Of a stretch of 12,227 bases of DNA, positions 1 through 7,200 are shown in pieces. Each line of letters starts with the position of its first letter. The stretch's first letter is position 1. Source of the DNA: JAFDVL01 sp043736395 (GTDB lineage Bacteria; Acidobacteriota; Blastocatellia; RBC074); NCBI GenBank assembly GCA_043736395.1, contig JAYTCQ010000359.1, positions 1 to 12,227 on the forward strand, read 5' to 3'. The position numbers and the translations under genes are program-made. The notes under the pieces were generated by a model that made no database searches, was not told the origin of the DNA, and saw only the letters and a list, made by a program, of their open reading frames with translations.

Positions 1-4
1 TTTG

Positions 5-89
5 AGACAGGATTGGCAAGATTTGCTCAGGATTTACAAGAAAGGGTTTTAACTTGTGTATCTTGAAAAAAATCCTGTTAATCCTGTCT
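5..89. repeat. Imperfect inverted repeat of CAGGATT units
   Basis: AGACAGGATT at 5-14 is the exact reverse complement of AATCCTGTCT at 80-89. Inside these arms, CAGGATT at 28-34 pairs with AATCCTG at 71-77. TACAAG at 35-40 can pair with CTTGTGTA at 53-60 if one base bulges. The left half therefore carries two CAGGATT units in direct order and the right half two AATCCTG units, giving a long imperfect hairpin. Intergenic repeats of this GGATT/AATCC type are familiar to me from several phyla, but their function is unknown. It lies just beyond a leftward terminator, as expected for a repeat tolerated between transcription units. Confidence 0.6.
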
Positions 90-90
90 A

Positions 91-130
91 AGAAAAAACA
101 AAAGCCTCCTGCAATCAAAGACGCGGAGGC
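91..130 (-). terminator. Rho-independent terminator, leftward
   Basis: On the minus strand, GCCTCC (130-125) pairs with GGAGGC (109-104) and is followed at once by a tract of mostly T (TTTTGTTTTTT, 103-93). This is a standard intrinsic terminator. It would end transcripts coming from tRNA-Ser, about 140 bases upstream, or from the closer candidate promoter at 203-231. Confidence 0.7.
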
Positions 131-197
131 AACGGTTCATTAGCAGTTTTAAAAGTGGAGCAAGTCGCCAGAAATCGCCACGTATGAATTGTCAGAG
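92..197 (-). ncRNA. Candidate small RNA between tRNA-Ser and terminator
   Basis: A promoter-like pair on the minus strand (TTGACT at 231-226, 17-base spacer, TAGATT at 208-203) predicts initiation near 197. The only terminator downstream is the hairpin ending near 92, so the transcript would be roughly 105 nt. No reading frame of note lies in it. I compared it by eye with the SRP RNA core, tmRNA and 6S RNA and recognised none. It could also be only the long 3' trailer of the tRNA-Ser transcript. The boundaries are inferred from the promoter and terminator alone. Confidence 0.35.
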
Positions 198-202
198 AAT
201 GG

Positions 203-231
203 AATCTAATCCGAGCAAGGTTGAGAGTCAA
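203..231 (-). promoter_or_regulatory. Candidate sigma70-type promoter for small RNA
   Basis: The -35 element TTGACT (231-226) matches 5 of 6 consensus bases. The -10 element TAGATT (208-203) matches 4 of 6 and keeps the key first, second and last positions. The spacer is exactly 17. It lies downstream of tRNA-Ser and upstream of the terminator at 91-130. Confidence 0.4.
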
Positions 232-270
232 GTTATAAGGAGATTGAAAAATTGAGTAAGAGGGTGAAAA

Positions 271-363
<93 letters not shown>

Positions 364-377
364 GCACAGCGAGCGTA

Positions 378-406
378 AGTATCTTGATTTTAGGGCGAGC
401 TGTCAA
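378..406 (-). promoter_or_regulatory. Promoter of tRNA-Ser
   Basis: A perfect -35 box TTGACA (406-401), a 17-base spacer and the -10 box GATACT (383-378) sit about 15 bases upstream of the mature tRNA 5' end. This is the expected layout for a strong housekeeping promoter. Confidence 0.7.
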
Positions 407-423
407 GATTCAAATCGGTAGAT

Positions 424-452
424 TCGCCAAAACTATTTTTCCTCTGTATACT
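424..452 (+). promoter_or_regulatory. Candidate promoter of the symporter unit
   Basis: The -10 box TATACT (447-452, 5 of 6) is spaced 17 bases from a weak -35 TCGCCA (424-429, 4 of 6). It is back-to-back with the tRNA promoter and would give a leader of about 110 nt containing two hairpins. Confidence 0.4.
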
Positions 453-466
453 CCACACGTTTTCAA

Positions 467-541
467 TGCGCTGAGCGGTTCTCGCTAGCGCAATCGTTTC
501 AACTAAAATTCGACAACTGCTTGCGTTACGAAGAGACGCAA
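467..541 (+). promoter_or_regulatory. Two hairpins in the symporter 5' leader
   Basis: Hairpin 1: TGCGCT (467-472) pairs with AGCGCA (487-492), and AGCG (474-477) pairs with CGCT (483-486). This gives a 10-bp stem with one bulged G and a 5-base loop. Hairpin 2: TTGCGT (521-526) pairs with ACGCAA (536-541) around a 9-base loop, ending 16 bases before the ribosome binding site. Neither has a T tract, so neither is an intrinsic terminator. They may affect mRNA stability or translation; the function is not known. Confidence 0.35.
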
Positions 542-568
542 AACAACCATCAATAACAGGAATTTCCT

Positions 569-2410
569 ATGCACCCGACTTGGATTGATTACACAATTAT
601 TCTTATTTATTTTGGTTTTGTCCTCGGCATTGGCTTCGTGCTAAAAAATCAGATGAAGACCAGTAATGACTTTTTTTTATCGGGGCGTTCAATGCCGGCG
701 TGGATTACGGGACTCGCCTTTTTGTCTGCGAATCTCGGCGCGCAGGAAGTTATCGGGATGGGCGCGAGCGGGGCGAAGTACGGGATTATGACTTCGCATT
801 TTTATTGGATTGGCGCGGTTCCGGCAATGCTCTTTGTCGGGATTTTTATGATGCCGTTTTATTACGGCTCTAAGGCGCGTTCCGTTCCCGAATATTTGAA
901 AATGCGCTTCGATGAAAAGACGCGCGGATTGAATGCGATTTCGTTTGCGGTGATGACGATTTTTTCTTCGGGCGTTTCGATGTACGCGATGGGGAAACTG
1001 CTGCAATTATTGCTCGGCTGGGATTTCAATGCGGCAATCTTAATTTCAGCACTGATCGTTTTGGCATACACATTTCTCGGCGGATTGACTTCGGCGATTT
1101 ACAACGAAGTACTACAATTTTTTCTCATTGTGCTGGGCTTTATTCCTCTCGTATTTCTGGGCTTGCGCGATGTTGGAGGATGGGGCGGATTGCAATCACG
1201 ATTGACTAATGAGATGACGCATTCGTGGCAATACCTCGGCAGCACCAGTTCAAATCCAATGGGTGTCGAATGGTTCGGGATGATAATGGGCCTCGGATTT
1301 GTCTTGTCGTTTGGATATTGGTGTACAGATTTTTTAGTCGTTCAACGCGCGATGGCCGCGGATTCGATGACTTCGGCGCGACGGACTCCGTTGATTGCGG
1401 CGTTCCCGAAAATGCTGTTTCCGTTTTTGGTAATTTTGCCAGGAATGATCGCCGGAGTCGTCGGTTCGGCTTCGACGAAAGTAATGACGACAACAGGCAA
1501 TGCAACAGAAATTCGGACGACGGATGGACGGGTGATTTCTTCGGGTGCACCAACAGCAACTTTCTCTGGTACGACTCCGGCGCAGGCTGAAGTTCCGGGT
1601 GCGAAGGGCAAAGGAATTATTCCGGCGAAAATTAATGAAGAAACGAAACAGCCCATCGTCGGCAAAGATGGAAAAGTCGAACTTGATTATGATTTGGCGA
1701 CTCCGATGATGTTGGTGCATTACTTTCCCACGGGATTATTAGGGATTGGATTGTGTGCGTTGCTGGCCTCGTTTATGTCGGGGATGGCAGGGAATACGAC
1801 GGCATTTAATACGGTGTGGACGTACGATATTTATCAGAGTTATCTCAACAAAAATGCTTCGGATGCGCATTATTTGTGGATGGGGAGAATGGCGACAGTC
1901 GGCGGCTTGGCAATCTCAATCGCGGCGGCGTATTTAGCGAAGCAATTCAATAACATTATGGATGTTTTGCAATTGGTTTTTGCGTTCGTGAATGCGCCGT
2001 TATTCGCGACGTTTATGCTCGGAATGTTCTGGAAGCGGGCTACCGCGAATGGTGCATTTTACGGCTTGTTAGCGGGGACTTTGGCGGCGGCAGGGCATCA
2101 CGGATTGACGTTGCCGATTGGTTCAACTGCGGGAGTCAAAGGCGGATTTTTTGGTTCGATTCTGCACACGTACCCAAGTGAAATGGCGCAGAATTTTTGG
2201 ACGGCAATTTGGGCCTGGACGACGTGTTTTGTGGTGACCATTGTTATTTCCATGCTGACGAAACCAAAGGCTGATGAGGAGCTGGAAGGACTGGTGTATT
2301 CACTAACGCCGAAGCCAAAAGATGAAGGTCTGGTGTGGTATCAGCGTCCGGTAACTTTGGCGTGGATTGTGATGGCGATACTCGTTGGGCTGAATGTTAT
2401 TTTCTGGTAA
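569..2410 (+). CDS. SSS-family sodium:solute symporter, SGLT-like
   Basis: An inner-membrane secondary transporter of 613 residues with about 14 hydrophobic helices, expected to import a solute, probably a sugar-like compound, with Na+. Family signatures are the N-terminal FFLSGRSMPAW segment (36-45), the TM1-type helix with N55 and IGM (62-64), the helix around FLGGLTSAIYNE (169-180), and the TM8-type helix ALLASFMSG (397-405) leading to TYDIY (418-422). The length is within the family range. An 80-residue polar stretch (about 300-378) rich in Thr, Gly and Ala lies before the DLATP motif and looks like an extracytoplasmic loop insertion. The start is supported by AGGAA at 558-562. Aligned by eye to vSGLT, the second Na2-site serine is Gly (G405), and the sugar-contacting Glu-Gln pair of TM1 is Gln-Glu (59-60). 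The substrate cannot be named. It is followed by a small membrane protein gene that is probably co-transcribed. Confidence 0.9.
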   Translation: MHPTWIDYTIILIYFGFVLGIGFVLKNQMKTSNDFFLSGRSMPAWITGLAFLSANLGAQEVIGMGASGAKYGIMTSHFYWIGAVPAMLFVGIFMMPFYYGSKARSVPEYLKMRFDEKTRGLNAISFAVMTIFSSGVSMYAMGKLLQLLLGWDFNAAILISALIVLAYTFLGGLTSAIYNEVLQFFLIVLGFIPLVFLGLRDVGGWGGLQSRLTNEMTHSWQYLGSTSSNPMGVEWFGMIMGLGFVLSFGYWCTDFLVVQRAMAADSMTSARRTPLIAAFPKMLFPFLVILPGMIAGVVGSASTKVMTTTGNATEIRTTDGRVISSGAPTATFSGTTPAQAEVPGAKGKGIIPAKINEETKQPIVGKDGKVELDYDLATPMMLVHYFPTGLLGIGLCALLASFMSGMAGNTTAFNTVWTYDIYQSYLNKNASDAHYLWMGRMATVGGLAISIAAAYLAKQFNNIMDVLQLVFAFVNAPLFATFMLGMFWKRATANGAFYGLLAGTLAAAGHHGLTLPIGSTAGVKGGFFGSILHTYPSEMAQNFWTAIWAWTTCFVVTIVISMLTKPKADEELEGLVYSLTPKPKDEGLVWYQRPVTLAWIVMAILVGLNVIFW

Positions 2411-2427
2411 TTGCGAGTAATTGTACG

Positions 2428-2470
2428 GTGAACTGTTAGTTCGCCGTTTACACGTGAACTAACAGTTCAC
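2428..2470. repeat. Perfect 15-bp inverted repeat between symporter and small gene
   Basis: GTGAACTGTTAGTTC (2428-2442) is the exact reverse complement of GAACTAACAGTTCAC (2456-2470), with a 13-base loop. Each half is also nearly palindromic by itself: GTGAACT-AAC-AGTTCAC at 2454-2470 is perfect, and the first copy has the same form with two mismatched end bases. The element could be two tandem operator-like dyads or one strong RNA hairpin. It starts 17 bases after the symporter stop and ends 6 bases before the AGAGG ribosome binding site of the next gene. Confidence 0.85.
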
Positions 2471-2486
2471 GCGACAGAGGAAAAAT

Positions 2487-2687
2487 ATGGGTTTGGATAT
2501 TCGAATTCCGATTGGCTTAATGTTTACTATTTTTGGTGTCTTGCTGGCGGGGTATGGCGCGGCTACGAACGGCAATGCGATGTATCAGCAACATTCGCTG
2601 GGTCTCAATATGAATTTATATTGGGGGTTGGCGATGCTGGCATTTGGGGTATTTATGCTGGTACTGGGAAGGAAAACAAAGTCGTAA
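2487..2687 (+). CDS. Small two-helix membrane protein, likely symporter partner
   Basis: A 66-residue protein with two hydrophobic helices (about 8-27 and 43-60), a short polar loop between them (TNGNAMYQQHSLGLNMN) and a basic C-terminus (GRKTKS). This topology puts both ends on the same side of the membrane. AGAGG at 2476-2480 gives a good ribosome binding site 6 bases before ATG. It lies 76 bases after an SSS symporter and before the shared terminator, so both are likely one transcript. Short proteins of this kind sit beside SSS transporters in several phyla and are sometimes called symporter small accessory proteins. I assign the role from this pattern and not from any catalytic motif. No enzymatic residues are visible. 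Confidence 0.75.
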   Translation: MGLDIRIPIGLMFTIFGVLLAGYGAATNGNAMYQQHSLGLNMNLYWGLAMLAFGVFMLVLGRKTKS

Positions 2688-2694
2688 TTGAAGG

Positions 2695-2750
2695 AAGCGT
2701 AAGTGTCCCTTTTAAGCTTACAAAAAGTACTCAGGACGCTTGCGCTTTTC
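2695..2750 (+). terminator. Rho-independent terminator of the symporter unit
   Basis: AAGCGTAAGTGTCC (2695-2708) pairs as RNA with GGACGCTTGCGCTT (2734-2747) over 14 positions, with two G-U pairs. An inner CTTTT/AAAAG stem (2709-2713 with 2723-2727) extends it. TTTTCT follows. The G-U pairs become A-C mismatches in the opposite transcript, so it works best rightward. It abuts the stop codon of the convergent cyclase gene at 2750. Confidence 0.65.
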
Positions 2751-4210
2751 TAAGAGTGGGAAGCTTCCATTTCCATGACGGAAGCTTTACAGACGCGATT
2801 GCGGCCTTCTTTTTTAGCTTGATATAAAGCTGTGTCAGCTGCTTGCAATAGTAGTTCGGGTTTATCTCCGTGATTAGGAAAAGAGGCGACGCCAATACTT
2901 GCACTTAACCTGATGTCACCGATCAAACATTGATTAATCGCCTGACACCAATGCTCTGCCGCCGCTGCTGCTCCATCCAAGGTCGTTTGCGGAAGGATGA
3001 GCGCAAATTCTTCACCGCCAAAACGTGTCGCAATGTCTACACGACGAGATTGAGTTGAAAGAATGGCTCCAGTTTTACGGATGGCCTCATCCCCGGCTAA
3101 ATGCCCCATGTTGTCGTTAATCCGCTTTAAAAAATCAAGGTCAACAATCACCAGAGATAATTGCTGGTTATAACGGCTGGCACGTTCACATTCAAGCGCG
3201 AAAGTCTCATCAAAATAACGCCGATTGTGCAGACCGCTCAGAGCATCACGAACGGATTGTTCCTGAACTTTGTGATGCAGTTTCGCATTAGCAACGACAA
3301 CAGAGACCTGCTGTGAAATTGTATTGAGCAACTGAATTTCAGTATCGCTCCAGGTTCGCGTGACATCGCACTGATGCAAGCCAATGTCGCCGAACCATTC
3401 ATCCCGCTGGATCAGCGGTTCACTGAGGATTGATTTGACGTCAAAGCCATCAGCCAGAATTTTAGTTGATAGCCGGTGATCGGTAAGACTGCTTTGACTT
3501 AAGTCCGAAGCCACCCAAGAGCTGTTATATGAGGCTTCTGATTCGTCTCCGCCAGTCTCAATGGGGAAAGACATATGCTCCATCGAGGAAATATTTTTGG
3601 CGTAGTCTTCACTGACAATCGTCAGCGTTTCTGTGCTTCGATCAACTAAACGAATGACCGAACGAGAGGCTCCGAAAAGCTGACGGAGCGGTTCTGCCGC
3701 TTCACTTAAAATAGTTTCGATTTCGAGTGAAGACGTCAATGAACGGAGCAGGCGATTGATTAATTGCTGATGATCTATGCTGCGACGAAGCTGAATATTA
3801 GCGTTTTCGATGGCTTGATGTCCTGCTGTTAACGACGCTTCCAGATCAATGACACGTTCTCCCGCACGGAGGCGCGCGTAAAGCTCAGCGCTGTCAAAAG
3901 GTTTGGTAATAAAATCGTCCGCGCCGGTATTCATCCCTTCCACGAGTTCACTTTTTTGACTTTTTGCGGTCAGCAGAATGACATAGGTATAGCGTCCACT
4001 GGAGCTTTTGCGAATGCGGCGGCATAGTTCCAGCCCATCTGCGCGAGGCATCATCCAATCCGTGATGACCAGCGGGTACGGCTCTACGGAATAGAGTTCC
4101 CACGCCTCTTCACCATCTTTGGCTCTGATGATTTCGTAGCCCCATCGTTGTAATGTTCTTTCCAGCACCAATCCTGAAATAGGATCATCTTCGGCTATGA
4201 GTACTTTCAT
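2750..4210 (-). CDS. Response regulator diguanylate cyclase (REC-GAF-GGDEF)
   Basis: A 486-residue cytoplasmic protein that should make cyclic di-GMP from two GTP when its receiver domain is phosphorylated. REC (1-118) has acidic D8-D9, phosphoacceptor D51 (ITDWMMP), T81 and K103. A helical linker (about 119-158) leads to a GAF domain (about 160-310) with a cyanobacterial-style end (HQC 279-281, then W287). GGDEF (315-475) shows DALSGL at 322-327, metal-binding D357 in VDLDFLKRIND, an intact GGEEF at 398-402, and an RxxD inhibitory site at 389-392, so product feedback is likely. The GAF ligand is unknown. The start codon overlaps the stop of the upstream hybrid kinase gene in an ATGA, which implies translational coupling. 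Its Hpt partner is therefore almost surely that kinase. The last codons lie in a GGAAGCTTCC-rich palindromic stretch (2759-2787). Confidence 0.93.
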   Translation of the reverse strand: MKVLIAEDDPISGLVLERTLQRWGYEIIRAKDGEEAWELYSVEPYPLVITDWMMPRADGLELCRRIRKSSSGRYTYVILLTAKSQKSELVEGMNTGADDFITKPFDSAELYARLRAGERVIDLEASLTAGHQAIENANIQLRRSIDHQQLINRLLRSLTSSLEIETILSEAAEPLRQLFGASRSVIRLVDRSTETLTIVSEDYAKNISSMEHMSFPIETGGDESEASYNSSWVASDLSQSSLTDHRLSTKILADGFDVKSILSEPLIQRDEWFGDIGLHQCDVTRTWSDTEIQLLNTISQQVSVVVANAKLHHKVQEQSVRDALSGLHNRRYFDETFALECERASRYNQQLSLVIVDLDFLKRINDNMGHLAGDEAIRKTGAILSTQSRRVDIATRFGGEEFALILPQTTLDGAAAAAEHWCQAINQCLIGDIRLSASIGVASFPNHGDKPELLLQAADTALYQAKKEGRNRVCKASVMEMEASHS

Positions 4211-7200
4211 GCTGTGTATATCACCTTCCTAAGTGTCATGCTCACCTTTTCAAATTCAATCTCAGCTTTGAGCGCGAGATTTGCTGCATCTTCATAACAA
4301 CCTGCCATTGCGCGTCCCTCAATTTGTGAAAAGATTTCCTGAAGTTTTAATGCGGTAATATTCCCTGAAGCGCCTTTTAAACTATGAGCTTCACTGCGAA
4401 TCTCAGCGACATTTTTTTGTGTAATTGAATTTCTCAAACGAGTAATTCGTGGTGGGGTATCGCTTAGATATAGCTCGACCAATTCTGTTAGAAAGTCAGG
4501 ATCGTCACCAGTTAGTTTTCGTAATGCTCGCAAATTGACAGAATGTGGTTGTGCGGCAGCTGTTTCTATTGTTACTGGCGCAAGTTTAGTTTCTATTTTT
4601 AAAGTAGAGTCCACCTTCACGCCATTACGCCACTGCTCAATCACATCAATCAAAATATCAACTTTAAGTGGCTTGGTGATGTAATCGTTCATGCCAGCCG
4701 CGAGACATTTTTCACGATCTCCTGCCATGGCATGCGCCGTCATTGCAATAATCGGGATATTTTTATGTTCTGGCATCGAACGAATTTTTGCCGTAGCCTC
4801 AAACCCGCTCATGACAGGCATCTGAATATCCATCAGCACCAGCTCATAAGTGGATGCGGGGCTTTCAGCTATTTCCTGACAGGCCTCAAGTCCATTATTA
4901 ACAGCCACCACCTGATGACCATTTTTTTGTAAAAGCTTGACCGCCAGTTTTTGATTAACGACATTGTCTTCCACTAATAATATTCGTGCTGAAGAATGCA
5001 ATGTTTTCAACGTTTCAGGTTGGGTGGTTGTCAGCGCAATCGCAGGTTCTTCAATTGTCAGTTCGTTAATCAGATCAAAGAGCTGTGATTGTTTGATGGG
5101 TTTGGTGAGGAGTGCTGCGACTCCGGCTTTTCGCAGCACCGGATCATCCTGTCGAAGCCTCATGGAAGTCAGCAACATAACAATCGTTTTTTTGATATTT
5201 TCGTTGGCTTTGACTAAGCGTGCGACTTCGATGCCATCCATTTGAGGCATTTGCATATCGGTGAGCAGCAGGTCGTATGGGCTGCCTTGACTGGCCGCTA
5301 CGCGCATCATTTCTAGGGCTGTAATCCCATTGCTGGCAACATCAGGCTCACAGCCAAAACTACGGAGCATCTTTTCAAGAATGATCCGATTGGTTTCATT
5401 GTCATCAAGAACAAGAATCCTGATCTGATCAATTTGTGCTTGAATTTTTTGTGGCTCACAGGGAGCGCAGCGAAACAATTCCAAAGTAAACTCGAAAATG
5501 CTGCCTTCACTAACTTTGGTCGTGACTGAAACATTTCCGCCCATCATTTCGACAAGTTGCTTGCAAATCGCTAAGCCAAGACCCGTCCCACCATATTGTC
5601 TGGTCGTAGAACCATCTGCCTGTGAGAAACTTTCAAAAATATAGTTAAGTTTATCCTGAGGAATTCCTATCCCGGTATCACGGACAGAAAAACGAATTTT
5701 GGTGATCTCATCATTAAATGATTCAATTTTGGAGCATAAGACCACTTCGCCTTTTTCAGTAAACTTCAAAGCGTTACTGACAAGATTAATCAGCACCTGC
5801 CGAATGCGGTGAGGATCGCCGCGTAAGTTGCCAACTGTGCCGATTTGCTCAGGTTTATCAACGTAACAAATCAGTTCGACATCTTTTTCTTCAGCGCGAT
5901 GACTGAACATATCAGCCAGATTTTCGATTAGGGTATAGAGATCAAATTCGATTTCTTCGAGATCAAGTTTACGCGCTTCGATTTTGGAAAAATCGAGAAT
6001 ATCGTTGACTAAAGTTAAGAGCGAATCAGCGCAGGTTTGAATGGAAGAAATATATTCATACTGCTCTTTATCAAGCATGGTTTCGCGCAACAAATCGCTC
6101 ATGCCGATGATCCCGTTCATCGGAGTCCGAATTTCGTGGCTCATGTTCGCCAGAAATTCGCCCTTGGCCTGCGCGGCATCACATGCCGCATTTAAAGCCT
6201 GATCCAATTCAAGATTTTTTAGCTCAAGTTCTTTCGTGTACTGATGGAGTTGTTCGTCGAGATGTTTTTGCTGGGTAATGTCCTGCACTTGTGCAATGAA
6301 ATACAGGATTGCCCCCTTTTCGTCTCGTACTGTAGCATTACTTACCTTTGTCCAAAGGTAGTGACCTGCTTTGCTCCTGATACGCTTTTCAATCGTGTAA
6401 GAAAGCTGACCGCTGGTGAATTTTTCATATGCCAGAGCCTTTTCATCATTCCAATCCTGCGGGTAAGTAATTTCGGCTACGTTGTAGGTCGTCAATTCAG
6501 TTTTTGAAAATTCCGTCATGGCGCAGATGGAATCATTGACATCGAGTATTTTTCCGTCTGGAGAACACATCACAATGCCCAGCGCAGCGGAATCGAAAGC
6601 TAAACGAAAACGCTTCTCCGATTCCATTAACGCTTGCTGCGCGAAGCGGCTTTCTGAGATGTCGCGCACTGAAGTAATAACAACTTTTCGACCCTGAAAG
6701 ATTTCGGATTTATTACAGATTTCAGCTGGAAAGCTGGTGCCATCTTTTTTTACTCCGACTAATTCAAAGGTATTATTTTTTAAATGCGCAGAACCGCGCA
6801 GGTCTTTGGCAACAAGGTTGATGACCTCTGTATTAATGAGTTCTTCTTCCTTATAGCCAGTCATGGCAAGGACTGCTTTATTGGCGTGAATAATTCGTCC
6901 GTTATCGTGAACCAGCAGCCCTTCGAATGTAGATTCAGATAAAAATTTAAACCGCTCGCTCTCTTTGGCTGTCTCTGTTGCCACTTCGAGTTGTTCTTTT
7001 TGTAATTCGTACCGGCTAATATATTTTCGCCGCAGTAAATGCGCCAAGCCTCCGACTGCGCTGGACATGCAGATCAGAAACGAATAATGAACCAACTCTG
7101 CGCCGGAAATTGAAATCATTGAAACGGCTGCGATCCACGCCAGGGCAGAACTGACGTAAGTGAAAATCAGCCAGCGTGCGGACAACAGAGTACAACCGGA

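Noticed and set aside
131..270. SRP RNA, tmRNA or 6S RNA in the stretch after tRNA-Ser
   Set aside because: The conserved SRP core (GGTC...GGAAGGAAGCAGCC type), the tmRNA tRNA-like ends and a 6S-like long double-stranded layout are all absent, so only a generic small RNA candidate is reported.
447..456. TATACTCCAC occurs both here and at 10629-10638
   Set aside because: A single shared 10-mer between two intergenic regions is expected by chance in a 12-kb window. One copy overlaps a -10 box and no flanking similarity follows.
2759..2787. Hairpin of GGAAGCTTCC and GGAAGCTT at the end of the cyclase gene as a terminator
   Set aside because: It lies inside the coding sequence and has no T tract on either strand. 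It reflects a repeated Glu-Ala-Ser type codon run near the C-terminus.
3255..3730. GAF domain of the cyclase as a bilin-binding photoreceptor, suggested by the HQC segment
   Set aside because: The Cys position and surrounding residues do not give a convincing chromophore pocket by eye, and no phytochrome or heme oxygenase gene is nearby.
5313..5534. Open frames of 60-230 codons opposite or overlapping the kinase, RNase R, symporter and isomerase genes
   Set aside because: These are shadow frames in strongly coding regions. They have no family signatures, and the genes they overlap have complete motif sets on the other frame.
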